A stretch of DNA of 64,000 nt, from assembly GCF_001887595.1 (NCBI RefSeq), contig NZ_CP017480.1, forward strand, positions 2,019,001 through 2,083,000, in the 5' to 3' direction. The notes below the pieces were generated by a model. It saw only the letters and a program-made list of their open reading frames with translations, made no database searches and had not been told where the DNA came from. The position numbers were made by a program, and so were the translations under genes. Shown in pieces: positions 38,601 through 47,133 of the stretch. The DNA comes from Luteibacter rhizovicinus DSM 16549 (GTDB lineage: Bacteria > Pseudomonadota > Gammaproteobacteria > Xanthomonadales > Rhodanobacteraceae). Numbering within the stretch: the first letter of the stretch is position 1; each line of letters starts with the position of its first letter.

Positions 38601-40655
38601 AAGGCCGTCGTGCATGTCGACGTGCCGGACTTCAACGGTAGCCTGCGCGTGTCGGCGCTTGCCTTCAGTGAGGATCGCTTCGGCAATGCCGAAGGCCAGG
38701 TGACCGTGCGTGCGCCGCTGGTGGTCGAGCCGGGCACGCCTCGGGTGATGGCCGGTGGCGATAAGGCAAGGATCACGATCGACCTGAAGAACATGTCGGG
38801 TAAGGACGGTGTCGCGAAGGTCACGGTAAAAGGTACCGGTCTTATCCGCGTCGACAACACCACGCAGTCGGTCACGCTGAAGAACGGCGCGGGCACGGTG
38901 CTGACGATGCCGGTCACGGCGGCCGCGGGTGTCGACGTGGCCAAGGTCGACATCCACGCCGAACTCAACGATTTCAGCGTGGATCGGCATTTCGAGTTTT
39001 CCGTCCGCAGTGCGTGGCCCGAGGAAGTGAAGTCGGTGCCGATGGCGATCGAAGGTGGCAAGGCGACGCGCCTGGATGGATCGCTCGCCGCCGGCTTCGT
39101 GCCGTCGACCGTGCTCGGCCGGATCACGCTCAGCACGCTGCCGCCCTTGCCGTACGCCGCCGCGCTGAAGAGCTTGCTGACCTATGCCTACGGCTGCATC
39201 GAACAGACGACCAGCAAGGGCTACGCGGCGTTGTACATGGACCAGAAGACCGCAGCGATGCTCGGTACGACGGGTCTCAGCCCGGCGGCGCAGCGTTCCT
39301 CCGTCGATACGGCGCTGGCGCGCATCGCGTCCTTCCAGGCGAGCAACGGTCACTTCAGCTTCTGGGGTGGCACCAGCCCGATCGAAACCTTCATCACGCC
39401 TTACGTCATCGACTTCATGCTCGATGCGCGCGAAGCGGGGTACGCGGTGCCGGACGACGTACTGCAGAAGGCCCTGCAACGCAGCAGTGACGATCTTCTC
39501 GCCGGTGGACATCCTTACTACAGCTACGAACACCACGACCACATGCGTCTGGCCGACGAGGCCTACGCCGGCTTCGTGCTCGCCCGCGTGAACCGGGCGC
39601 CGCTGGGTACGCTGCGCAATCTGTTCGACAACGACCGCAGCAAGCTCGTGGCTCCGCTGCCGCTGGTGCACCTTGGTATCGCGTTGAAGCTCATGGGTGA
39701 CAACGAGCGCGCGCAGAAGGCCGTCGATGAAGCCTTCGCCTGGACGAAGGAGCGCCCGTGGTACGTCGGTGACTACGGTTCGGACCTGCGTGATCTCGGC
39801 ACCATGGTCGCGCTCACCCATTCCTACGGCATGAGTAAGCCGGAGTACGACGCCAAGCTGATCGACTGGGCGCGGAACGCGACTGCCAACGTGCGTGCCA
39901 TGCAGGCGAAAGTGCCGTATTACCACTGGTCGTGGTCGTACCTCAGCACGCAGGAGCAAGTCGCCATCGCACGCGTGGCCCATGTGTTCGGTGCCGCGGA
40001 CAATCGTCCCCTGTCGGCATCGCTACAGGTGGGCGCGACGAAGGAGGCGGTGCCCGATGGCCGCTTCCTGTTCACCCGCGATGTGACCGCTGCCGACCTC
40101 GCCTCCGGTGTCACCGTTCAGCCGGAAGGCGACGCGACGATTTTCGCGACGCTCGACGTGGCGGGTATCTCGCAGAAAGCGCCACCCGCCGACGACACCC
40201 AGATCGACGTCAGGCGGGGCTACTACACGACCGACGGCCAGGCCTGGTCCGGCGACTCGCTGAAAGAGGGCGATACCTTGATCGTGGAATTGCGGATCGA
40301 GGCACGCATGGATATGCCCGACGCCCTGGTCAGCGATCTTGTTCCCGGCGGTCTCGAGATCGAGAACCTCAACCTCGGTGGCGCTCAGCAGTGGAAGGGC
40401 GTGGTGGTCGATGGCATCGACCTGGACGAGCACGAGGGTGCGGCGGAGATCGTGCACGAGGAATACCGTGACGACCGTTATGCGGCCGCCCTCAAGCTAC
40501 GCCGTGGGCAGGTCGCGCATGTGTTCTATCTGGTTCGCGCGGTAACGCCAGGGACGTACGTGGTGCCGCCGCCGCTGGTGGAGGATATGTACCGTCCGGC
40601 GGTGCGCGGGATCGGCAAGACCACGCTGACGACGCTGACGGTGGGCGAGCCGTGA
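35676..40655 (+). CDS. yfhM: Bacterial alpha-2-macroglobulin lipoprotein
   Basis: This protease trap of the periplasm, 1659 residues (E. coli YfhM is 1653), has a lipobox at the N-terminus (SLLGAC). MG domains are followed by the bait region and a thioester domain with an intact CIEQ motif (Cys1174 in YAYGCIEQTTSKGYAALY), so it can bind attacking proteases covalently. GRDLYRPGEDMRVSALLRD and VAAVDQGVLNITNYPVPD are conserved macroglobulin segments. The ATG at 35676 is preceded by AGGGA; upstream in-frame ATGs are rejected since they bury the signal. The stop overlaps the pbpC start, the classic pairing of defence and wall repair. Confidence 0.95.
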   Translation: MSNHRKVRRIGGIVVVCGLLSIVSLLGACRHDEGDKPALQGAAPAAAKGGKQDFGVASASSRFRDGRSELVLIFTAPLVDAQPFDERIVVTGPNGGGVTGSWTLDSDRKTLSFPFVTANTHYAVTVKTTLLAADGRTLAADQRHDVFSGDMPAAVGFASKGSVLPARGTRGLPIVSMNVEDASIEFFRIKDDQLSKLFCTYSVGKRQESYELDFEPTSYRTCNAGTSSPMPLTEIGQSVYANHYTLPGEKNARSVSFIPVQDIPQLKEPGVYMAVLRRGGSFSDAYDTSIFFVSDLGLHLRVYKDNALLHVASLKDGSPVSGVQVEIDGEGGQATLSATTDDKGNALLAYKVDVNDVLVARHGSDVSVLPFNRPALDVSNFEVTGRRQAPFEVYAWSGRDLYRPGEDMRVSALLRDYDGKPMNQQALYVRLKQPDGRALVDTKIEPDELDYYELKQTIPADAPTGLWQLEFRLDPAGKESVQAFPFHVEEFLPERLKVAITSPQTHVVPDEPLRLKVESSYLFGAPAAGNRFTAKLFVAPEVHPLPAMQDTFFGDPLVAPHKSADDIVDQPLDDKGQMEQDIAVPDDVKPVSPMTFVVSGSVYESGGRAVTRVMNKVYWPAANLVGVRPLFDPKQGAPSESNASFEIVRANADGKLVAGQHLKVRLQREIRSFYWLYEHGDDWKSNANVSLELMEEHDIDVAAGKSAKLDLPVSWGGYRLEVFDPETKLTTVFPFFAGYSWDDENTGKEARPDKVKIALDKARYRTGDTMKVTITPPQPGPGVLLVESDHLLYTRNIDAKAGATFDIPVTAEWERHDVHVVALAFRGGQASDKTTPARAMGIEHVTMDRNDRRIPLKLSVPATMRPGNPLDVTVQADGLAGKRAFVAVAAVDQGVLNITNYPVPDAWAWMFARRAMVIDAYDLYSRVIEAMDGATAKLRYGGDMGGKGLPKATRLNPKVKIVDLFAGPVAFDASGKAVVHVDVPDFNGSLRVSALAFSEDRFGNAEGQVTVRAPLVVEPGTPRVMAGGDKARITIDLKNMSGKDGVAKVTVKGTGLIRVDNTTQSVTLKNGAGTVLTMPVTAAAGVDVAKVDIHAELNDFSVDRHFEFSVRSAWPEEVKSVPMAIEGGKATRLDGSLAAGFVPSTVLGRITLSTLPPLPYAAALKSLLTYAYGCIEQTTSKGYAALYMDQKTAAMLGTTGLSPAAQRSSVDTALARIASFQASNGHFSFWGGTSPIETFITPYVIDFMLDAREAGYAVPDDVLQKALQRSSDDLLAGGHPYYSYEHHDHMRLADEAYAGFVLARVNRAPLGTLRNLFDNDRSKLVAPLPLVHLGIALKLMGDNERAQKAVDEAFAWTKERPWYVGDYGSDLRDLGTMVALTHSYGMSKPEYDAKLIDWARNATANVRAMQAKVPYYHWSWSYLSTQEQVAIARVAHVFGAADNRPLSASLQVGATKEAVPDGRFLFTRDVTAADLASGVTVQPEGDATIFATLDVAGISQKAPPADDTQIDVRRGYYTTDGQAWSGDSLKEGDTLIVELRIEARMDMPDALVSDLVPGGLEIENLNLGGAQQWKGVVVDGIDLDEHEGAAEIVHEEYRDDRYAAALKLRRGQVAHVFYLVRAVTPGTYVVPPPLVEDMYRPAVRGIGKTTLTTLTVGEP

Positions 40656-43003
40656 CATCCGGGAAGGCCCGTCGATGGCGACGGGCTGTCCTGATCGTGC
40701 TGGGATCGATCGTGGTCGTGGCGGTGCTGTTGGATCGCGTGTTCCCGCTGCGGTTGCCTGGCCCCGACGGGATCAGCAGTGTCGTTGTCGCGCGTGACGG
40801 CACACCGTTGCGCGCGTTCGCCGATAGCGACGGCGTGTGGCGTCAGCAGGTCACGGCGGCGCAGGTGTCGCCGCTCTACCTCGATGCCCTGCTTACGTAC
40901 GAGGATCGCTGGTTCCGGTGGCACCCAGGGGTTAATCCCTGGGCGCTGCTTCGTGGAGCGGCGGGTGGCCTGTGGCGGGGCCATGTCGTTTCGGGTGGCT
41001 CCACGCTGACCATGCAGGTCGCGCGGAGCATCCATCCGATCCCGCATACCGTTGCCGGGAAAATCGTCCAGATCTTTCGGGCGATGCAGCTCGAAGCCCA
41101 TCTGTCGAAGGCGCAGATCCTCGATCTGTACTTGACCCACGCACCCTACGGCGGCCCTATCCAGGGTGTCGAAGCCGCTTCTTGGGCGTACCTGGGCAAA
41201 CCTTCCAGCCGTCTGTCGCATGCGGAAGCGGCATTGCTCGCCGTATTGCCGCAGTCGCCAAGCCGCTTGCGTCCCGACCGCCACGCTGCGGCGGCGCGAG
41301 AGGCGCGCGACAAGGTACTCCGGCGCATGCGCGACCTCGGTCGCTGGAGTGATGCCGAGGTGCGCGACGCGGCGATCGAGCCCGTTGTCGCCCGCTCGTT
41401 GCGGTCGCCCCTGGACGCCGCCTTGCTCGCCGAACGGCTGCACCAGCGCGATCCGGATGCGCGCAGGATCGTCACGACGGTCGACGCGCCGTTGCAACGG
41501 GCGATCGAGGATCGGGTGAGCGACTATCTTTCCCGCCTTCCGTCCCACACATCGGCCGCCGTGCTTGTGGTCGACAACGCTACGATGGAGGCGCGTGTCT
41601 ATGTAGGCACTGCGGCGTTCGCCGATCCCCTGCGCTACGGTCATGTCGACATGGTTCGCGCGCAGCGCTCACCCGGCTCGACGCTCAAGCCGTTTCTCTA
41701 TGGCCTCGCCCTCGACGACGACTTGATCGGTTCGGGCAGCCTGCTGGTGGACGCCCCGCAGGATTTCGGCGGCTATCGTCCGGGTAACTTCGACGAAGCG
41801 TTCCACGGTCCCGTCAGCGTCGCGGACGCGCTGCAGTCGTCACTCAATGTGCCTGCCGTGGATGTTCTGGACCATGTCGGTGCGAATCGCTTCGTGGCGC
41901 GTCTCGCGGCGGGCGGTGTCGACCTGCGCCTTCCCGATGGCGCGCAACCCAATCTCTCGGTCATCCTCGGTGGTGCCTCCGCGCGCCTCGAGGAACTGGT
42001 TGGTGCGTACAGCGCGTTCGCCAACCGGGGTGTGGCCGCGCCGCCGCGCTTCACCACGACGGATCCCTACCAGCCACGCCATCTGCTGTCCCCGGGGGCG
42101 GCATGGATCGTGCGCGATATCCTGGCCAGTAACCCGGCCGCGGTGGAGGGCGCACCACTGGAGGGCTCGGTCAGCGCCTCCGCGCCGCTGGCATGGAAGA
42201 CCGGAACCAGCTACGGCTATCGTGATGCCTGGGCGATGGGTGTCACCGATGACTGGACGATCGGCGTGTGGATCGGTCGCCCCGATGGCACGCCGTCGCC
42301 GGGGCAATACGGTGCGGTGACCTCGCTGCCCTTGCTCTTCGCCGTGAACGGCATGCTGCCCGTGACCCACGCAGGCACTCGTGCCACGCAGCCCGTCGAT
42401 GTCGGCAAGGTCGATATCTGTTGGCCGCTCGGTGGCACGGTCGCCGATACGCCGCCAGCACAGTGTCGCCAGCGCCATGCGAGCTGGATCCTGGGCAAGA
42501 CCGTACCGCCCACGTTTGCCGAGCGTGGGATCACCGCCTGGGCAAGCGGACGCATCGTGCTTCACATCGACGACAAGGGCCGCCGACTGAGTGGTGGTTG
42601 CGGCCCGGTGGGCGCGCGCACGGTGACGGTGGCGCGGTGGCCTGCATTGGCGACGCCATGGTTGTCGACGGACGATCTCGCCGCATCGGCCCTGCCGCCG
42701 CTGGCCGCAGGGTGCGCACCCGACTCACTGGATGCGGCGAGCCCGATTCGCATCGCCGGCGTCGCCGATGGCGTGACGCTTCGCAAACCGCCTAACGCGG
42801 CGGAGCCCCTGCACGTGACGGTGAATGCGCTAGGTACCGTCGACGACGTGCAATGGTTGCTCGATGGACGCCTGCAAGGAGCGAGTGCCGGGGCCAAGCC
42901 GATTCAGATCGCGCTTCCCCTGCCCGGCGATCACCAGATCACGGCGGTCGCGCAGAACGGGCCGTTTGCCCGCATCACGCTGCATGTTTTGGGGCCGCGC
43001 TGA
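40652..43003 (+). CDS. pbpC: Penicillin-binding protein 1C
   Basis: Bifunctional peptidoglycan synthase of the inner membrane, 783 residues. After one TM helix (about 11-30) comes the GT51 glycosyltransferase domain (EDRWFRWHPGVNPWALLRG, GGSTLTMQVAR, LTHAPYGGPIQGVEAAS). The transpeptidase domain has the nucleophile in SPGSTLKPFLYGL, SLN (SSLNVPAV) and the KTG motif in WKTGTSYGYRD. The C-terminal 100 residues form the PBP1C-specific domain. GTG start, overlapping the macroglobulin stop (GTGA). Together they are thought to neutralise invading proteases and repair the breached wall. Confidence 0.95.
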   Translation: MTSGKARRWRRAVLIVLGSIVVVAVLLDRVFPLRLPGPDGISSVVVARDGTPLRAFADSDGVWRQQVTAAQVSPLYLDALLTYEDRWFRWHPGVNPWALLRGAAGGLWRGHVVSGGSTLTMQVARSIHPIPHTVAGKIVQIFRAMQLEAHLSKAQILDLYLTHAPYGGPIQGVEAASWAYLGKPSSRLSHAEAALLAVLPQSPSRLRPDRHAAAAREARDKVLRRMRDLGRWSDAEVRDAAIEPVVARSLRSPLDAALLAERLHQRDPDARRIVTTVDAPLQRAIEDRVSDYLSRLPSHTSAAVLVVDNATMEARVYVGTAAFADPLRYGHVDMVRAQRSPGSTLKPFLYGLALDDDLIGSGSLLVDAPQDFGGYRPGNFDEAFHGPVSVADALQSSLNVPAVDVLDHVGANRFVARLAAGGVDLRLPDGAQPNLSVILGGASARLEELVGAYSAFANRGVAAPPRFTTTDPYQPRHLLSPGAAWIVRDILASNPAAVEGAPLEGSVSASAPLAWKTGTSYGYRDAWAMGVTDDWTIGVWIGRPDGTPSPGQYGAVTSLPLLFAVNGMLPVTHAGTRATQPVDVGKVDICWPLGGTVADTPPAQCRQRHASWILGKTVPPTFAERGITAWASGRIVLHIDDKGRRLSGGCGPVGARTVTVARWPALATPWLSTDDLAASALPPLAAGCAPDSLDAASPIRIAGVADGVTLRKPPNAAEPLHVTVNALGTVDDVQWLLDGRLQGASAGAKPIQIALPLPGDHQITAVAQNGPFARITLHVLGPR

Positions 43004-43023
43004 ATGTTTTCAGGCCGCGCTGA
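42984..43023 (+). repeat. 20-bp tandem duplication across the pbpC stop
   Basis: ATGTTTTGGGGCCGCGCTGA (42984-43003) is followed immediately by ATGTTTTCAGGCCGCGCTGA (43004-43023), two differences in 20. The first copy encodes the pbpC C-terminus and its TGA; the second copy starts directly after the stop and duplicates it. Confidence 0.85.
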
Positions 43024-43037
43024 CGTAGCAAACGAAA

Positions 43038-43063
43038 ACGGCGCCCGAAGGCGCCGTCTTTTC
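43038..43063. terminator. Bidirectional intrinsic terminator
   Basis: ACGGCGCC-CGAA-GGCGCCGT (43038-43057) is followed by CTTTTCT and preceded by GAAAA, so it reads as a terminator on both strands. It serves the convergent pbpC and glutaredoxin genes. Confidence 0.85.
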
Positions 43064-43095
43064 TAACTGATTGTCGGACCAGGTTCGGCCTTGGC

Positions 43096-44019
43096 TCAGT
43101 AACGCGGGACCGTGGGATCCACTTCGCGCGACCACGCGTCCATGCCGCCTTCGACGTTGAACAGCTGCGTGAAGCCGTGCGCGGCGAAGCGCTCGGCGGC
43201 GGCGCGGCTGGAGACGCCGTGGTGGCAGATGAAGGCGATCGGGGCATCCTTCGGCAGCTGGGCCAGCGCTTCGTAGCCTTCCTCTTCGAGGATGCGCGCA
43301 CCGGCGAGCGGGGCGGCGATGGCACGGGCGTGAGCAGAGCGCACGTCGACGAGGGTGATGTCCCCCGCGGCGAGGCGGTCCTTCAGCTGGTGAACGTTGA
43401 GCGTGCCGATCTCGACGGCGCCGGGAAACTTCAGGCTGAGGCCTTCGCCCTGGACCGTGGTGACCCAGTCGATGACGACGCCCTTGGCGCGCGCGGCGCT
43501 GCCCGGATCGAAGTGCACTTCGATGCCGCTGGCAACCACGACGATGTCAAAGTCGCCCGCCGGGGCGAGCTGGAAGCCCGCACTGTGGTCCGGGCCGATC
43601 TCGAGGTGCAACGCCATGCCCTGCGCATTGGCCATGCCGCCACGGATGGCTTCGGCGGCCTTCTCGGTGATGGCGATTTCCGGCGGCGTGCGATCCGGCG
43701 CACTGGCGCCGAACAGGGTGTACAGCTCACCGCTGGTGTACATCTGGCGGATGATGTCCGAACCGCCGACCAGCTCGCCCTTCACGTAGAGCTGCGGAAT
43801 GGTCGGCCACTGGCCGTATTCCTTGATGCCCTCGCGGATTTCCGGATCTTCCAGCACGTTGACCGTGTGGTAGGTCGGGATGATGTCGTTGAGCGTATTG
43901 GTCGCCGCTGCCGAGAAGCCGCACATCGGCTGCTGGCGCGTGCCCTTCATGAACAGCACGACGTCATGCTGACCGAGGAGGGTTTCGATGCGCTCGCGGG
44001 TAGGTGTATCGAGGGCCAT
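43096..44019 (-). CDS. Grx4-type monothiol glutaredoxin-IscA-like-rhodanese fusion
   Basis: A 307-residue cytoplasmic fusion. Residues 1-105 are a monothiol glutaredoxin with CGFS (Cys33) and the WPTIPQLYVKGELVGGSDI glutathione site. Residues about 110-200 resemble an A-type Fe-S carrier (PPEIAITEKAAEAIRGG) but contain no cysteine, so the usual cluster ligands are gone. Residues 205-307 are a rhodanese domain with active Cys265 in ICHHGVSSRAAAERF. The only two cysteines are the two catalytic ones. The family occurs in Xanthomonadales. It likely works in Fe-S cluster storage or sulfur transfer. It is monocistronic. Confidence 0.92.
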   Translation of the reverse strand: MALDTPTRERIETLLGQHDVVLFMKGTRQQPMCGFSAAATNTLNDIIPTYHTVNVLEDPEIREGIKEYGQWPTIPQLYVKGELVGGSDIIRQMYTSGELYTLFGASAPDRTPPEIAITEKAAEAIRGGMANAQGMALHLEIGPDHSAGFQLAPAGDFDIVVVASGIEVHFDPGSAARAKGVVIDWVTTVQGEGLSLKFPGAVEIGTLNVHQLKDRLAAGDITLVDVRSAHARAIAAPLAGARILEEEGYEALAQLPKDAPIAFICHHGVSSRAAAERFAAHGFTQLFNVEGGMDAWSREVDPTVPRY

Positions 44020-44090
44020 GGGGTCACCGCGGAAAGAGAGGGGGCCATTTTACCGGCATCCGTGGCACATGGGCCCCCCGACAGTCCGTT

Positions 44091-44960
44091 TCAACCCGCT
44101 AGTGACACTTCCGTGGTCAATTCGGCCAAATCGGCCCTGCAGTCGACCAGCGGCGCGAAGCCCCGCACGGCCTCGGGGGACGGCAACACCGTCTCACGGC
44201 TGGCGCGACCCAGCTGGGTGCAGCGCTCCGTCCAGTGGATCAGCTCCATGGCGCCGCTCATATCCTCGACCAGGGCCGTGCAGTGCTCCACCCAGTCGCC
44301 GTCGTTCATGTACAGGACGCCGTCCAGCGAGCGGATGTGGCCGAAGTGGATGTGGCCACAGATATGGCCGTCGAAGCCTCGCTCGCGGGCGTCGGAGGCC
44401 ACCCGCTGCTCGTAGTCGCGGATGTAGGCCAGGGCGGCGCCCACATGCGACTTCAGGATGATCGAGAGCGGCATGTAGGGCAGTTCGAGTCGCTTGCGCA
44501 CGGCGTGCACGCGCCGGTTCGCCCAGCAGATAAAGCGGTGCAGGTTGTCGCCGAGCCAGGCGATCCAGCTGCGCCCGATGTGTTCGGGGTCGTACTCGTC
44601 GCCGTGGCTGACCCGATAGCGGCGGCCGTCGGCACCTTCATGAACCGCATCGAGCTCCACCCGGATGCCGGCGATGGTCGAGCCAGCGAGGCCGCGCATC
44701 TGGAAATCGTGGTTGCCCGGCAGGTAGATCACCTCGACGCCCTTCGCCGCCATGGCGATGAGCTCGGCGATCACGGCGCTATGGTCCGGATGCCACCAAT
44801 GGCGCTTGGCGAGAGCCTCGAGATCGACGATGTCGCCGACCAGGTAAAGCCGCTCGCAGTCGAGATGCTTGAGGAAGTCGAGCAGATAGGCGGCCTTGCA
44901 GTCCGGCGTGCCCAGATGCACGTCGGAGATGAAGGCGCTGCGGCAGGAGAGCTTGGCCAT
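44091..44960 (-). CDS. Calcineurin-like phosphoesterase (LpxH-related)
   Basis: A metal-dependent phosphoesterase, 289 residues. All motifs of the fold are visible: DVHLG, GDIVD, GNHD, SHGDEYD and GHIHFG. It resembles the UDP-2,3-diacylglucosamine diphosphatase superfamily, but the sequence between motifs is the COG2908 long form that often occurs beside, not in place of, LpxH. Pyrophosphate hydrolysis of a lipid or nucleotide precursor is plausible; the substrate is not certain. GTC/ATG context is ordinary. It is 71 bases from the glutaredoxin fusion on the same strand. Confidence 0.87.
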   Translation of the reverse strand: MAKLSCRSAFISDVHLGTPDCKAAYLLDFLKHLDCERLYLVGDIVDLEALAKRHWWHPDHSAVIAELIAMAAKGVEVIYLPGNHDFQMRGLAGSTIAGIRVELDAVHEGADGRRYRVSHGDEYDPEHIGRSWIAWLGDNLHRFICWANRRVHAVRKRLELPYMPLSIILKSHVGAALAYIRDYEQRVASDARERGFDGHICGHIHFGHIRSLDGVLYMNDGDWVEHCTALVEDMSGAMELIHWTERCTQLGRASRETVLPSPEAVRGFAPLVDCRADLAELTTEVSLAG

Positions 44961-45085
44961 GACGTCGGTTTCCCGGGTTGTCCCGGGACGTCAGTGTCGG
45001 CCTGGGAAGTAACCGGGCCGTGGCGGGCGTGTTTCAGCGATGTTGCGGGGGAGAGGGGTTCTGGCCGGTGCCGATGCACCGGATC

Positions 45086-45148
45086 CCGATGGATCGGCTC
45101 CCACCAGGAGAAGGATGTGCCGACTTTGTGCAAGAGCCGATTCGTCGG
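45086..45148. repeat. Degenerate REP pair
   Basis: CCGATGGATCGGCTCCCAC (45086-45104) and AGAGCCGATTCGTCGGCGAT (from 45127) are decayed inverted copies of the REP core found elsewhere here. They lie upstream of the phosphoesterase and just past the end of the SGNH hydrolase gene. Confidence 0.65.
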
Positions 45149-45151
45149 CGA

Positions 45152-45766
45152 TCAGCGGTGAAGTTCCCTCACCGCCGCCTGCGCCTCGGGCAGGATCGCA
45201 TCCACCCACAAAGCATACTGCGCCGCCGACGGATGCAGGCCATCCTCCACCAGCATCCCCGGCTTCGCGCCCGCCGCTCGCGAGGCAGGCGTCACGTCCG
45301 CCCAACGCGCATGCGCGCGAATCGCCTCGTCGTGCGCGATGGCGTTGAAGGTGTCGATGTCGCTACCGATCGCCGCACGGTCGCGGCCCTCGGCGAAAGC
45401 GGTGACGCCCCAGTCGGGAATCGACACCACGACGACCCGTCGCGAATCGCCGGCCAGGGCTATCGCGCGGTGGAGCAGGGCGAGGAACTGCTCGCGATAC
45501 TCGCTGGCCGAGCGGCCGCGATACTGGTTGTTCACCCCGATCAGCAGGGTGACCAGGCCGAAGCTGCCACGCAGACCGGCCTCGTCCATCGCACCGGACA
45601 ACTCGTCGGTAGTCCAGCCCGTGGTCGCGATGATGCGTGGGTCGCCCACCATGACACCGCGCTCGCGCAACCGCGCCACCAGTTGTTCAGGCCAGCGGCC
45701 TTCGGTCGGCACACCTTCGCCGATGGTGTAGGAATCGCCGAGGGCGAGGAAGGTCGTTTCCGCCAC
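45152..45766 (-). CDS. SGNH/GDSL-type esterase
   Basis: A 204-residue cytoplasmic hydrolase without a signal peptide. Block I is FLALGDSYTIGEG with Ser12, the oxyanion block is LIGVNNQYRG (GVNN in place of the usual GxND), and the Asp/His pair is in EDGLHPSAAQY. Activity on small acyl esters is likely. It starts three bases after the stop of the aminotransferase, so the two are one transcriptional unit. I do not know a pathway joining them. Confidence 0.88.
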   Translation of the reverse strand: MAETTFLALGDSYTIGEGVPTEGRWPEQLVARLRERGVMVGDPRIIATTGWTTDELSGAMDEAGLRGSFGLVTLLIGVNNQYRGRSASEYREQFLALLHRAIALAGDSRRVVVVSIPDWGVTAFAEGRDRAAIGSDIDTFNAIAHDEAIRAHARWADVTPASRAAGAKPGMLVEDGLHPSAAQYALWVDAILPEAQAAVRELHR

Positions 45767-45769
45767 GGG

Positions 45770-47014
45770 TCAGGCGACCGCGCTGGCGGCGGGGGCGGCC
45801 TCGTTGGCCATGCGGGTCAGCACGCGATCCATGCGCACGAAGACTTCCGCGAGCTGGGCCGGCTCGGGCAACAGGGTGAGTCGCAGATGACGGCTCGCCG
45901 AGAGGTTGAAGCTGGTCCCCGGAACGACGAGGACGCTCTCCTCCTCCAGCAGACGGAGGGCGAACGCGGTGTCGTCGAAATGGGCGATCGCATCCGGACG
46001 GATCTGCGGGAACGCATAGATGGCACCGCCCGGTGCGACGACATCGAGGAACGGGCTGGCAGCGACATGGTCGAGCACCGTCTGGCGTGCCTCGTGCAGC
46101 CGGCCGCCGGGCGAGGTCAGTGCACCGATGGTCGGCTTGTCGAGCAGGGCCGGGCGTACCGCCCACTGCGCGGTCACGTTGGCGCACAGGCGCAAGGCGG
46201 CGAGCAACTGGAGCGCGTCGCGATACTCGGCAGTGCGGCGGGGATCGCCGGAGAGACTCATCCAGCCGACACGATAGCCGCAGGCGCGATGCACCTTGGA
46301 GAGCCCGCCGAAGCTGACGCAGGGATGGTCACCGGCGATGGCCGCCAGCGGCTGGAACGGCGTGTCGTCGTAGAGGATCTCGTCGTAGATCTCGTCGCAG
46401 AGCAGCAGCAGGCCATGACGCCGCGCGACCTCGACGATACGTTCCAGAAGGGCTTTCGGGTACACGGCGCCGGTGGGATTGTTCGGGTTGATCAGCACGA
46501 GGGCGCGCGTGCGCGAGCCGATCAACGCCTCGATCTCGTCCGGATCGGGCAGGTGCCCGTTCTCCGCCAGGCAGCGGTAGTAACGCGGGCTGCCGTCGTT
46601 GAGGATCGTCGCCGCGCTCCACAGCGGATAGTCCGGGCTGGGCAACAACACCTCGTCGCCGGGCTGGAGCAGGGCGCGCAGGGAGATATCGATAAGCTCG
46701 CTGACACCGTTGCCGATGAAGACGCGCTCGACGTCGATGCCGACCGATCCGCGGGCTTTCTGCTGGGCGACGATGGCCTCGCGGGCCTCTTCCAGGCCCT
46801 GTTCGTGACCGTAGGCTTCGCTGTCGGTCAGATGGGCGCCGATCGCCTCACGCAGATGCGGCGGGGTGGCGAAGCCATAACGACCGGGGTTGCCGATATT
46901 GAGCTTGATGATCGGCTGGCCGGCCGCTTCCATGTCGCGGGCACGCCGGGTGAGGGCGCCGCGGATTTCATAGCGCACTTCCGCCAGGTGCGCGCTGGGC
47001 TTGATCGATGACAC
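45770..47014 (-). CDS. PLP-dependent aminotransferase, class I (AlaA-like)
   Basis: Fold-type I aminotransferase, 414 residues. It shows KLNIGNPGRYGFATPP, the GNGVSELIDISLRALLQPGD coenzyme loop, NPNNPTGAVYP, CDEIYDEI and the Schiff-base lysine in GGLSKVHRACGYRVGW. These match E. coli AlaA, the main alanine-synthesising enzyme using pyruvate and glutamate. The GTG start has GGAAG about nine bases upstream. It is divergent from rsgA, with a 119-bp gap, and co-transcribed with the SGNH esterase. Specificity for alanine is inferred from similarity. Confidence 0.85.
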   Translation of the reverse strand: MSSIKPSAHLAEVRYEIRGALTRRARDMEAAGQPIIKLNIGNPGRYGFATPPHLREAIGAHLTDSEAYGHEQGLEEAREAIVAQQKARGSVGIDVERVFIGNGVSELIDISLRALLQPGDEVLLPSPDYPLWSAATILNDGSPRYYRCLAENGHLPDPDEIEALIGSRTRALVLINPNNPTGAVYPKALLERIVEVARRHGLLLLCDEIYDEILYDDTPFQPLAAIAGDHPCVSFGGLSKVHRACGYRVGWMSLSGDPRRTAEYRDALQLLAALRLCANVTAQWAVRPALLDKPTIGALTSPGGRLHEARQTVLDHVAASPFLDVVAPGGAIYAFPQIRPDAIAHFDDTAFALRLLEEESVLVVPGTSFNLSASRHLRLTLLPEPAQLAEVFVRMDRVLTRMANEAAPAASAVA

Positions 47015-47133
47015 GTGCAGGACTTCCGGTGCATGCCGCCGGGCGCGTTCCCGACGGTCGTCATCGGATCGTAACAGCGTCCGTACGGGCTCGCGAGGCG
47101 GAAAGCGGGCCGGAAGCGGGCATAATCACGGCC

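Noticed and set aside
36684..39983. Antisense frame of 1099 codons inside the macroglobulin gene
   Set aside because: It mirrors the codon bias of a high-GC gene on the other strand, has low-complexity His/Arg/Gly-rich composition and no recognisable domain or ribosome site.
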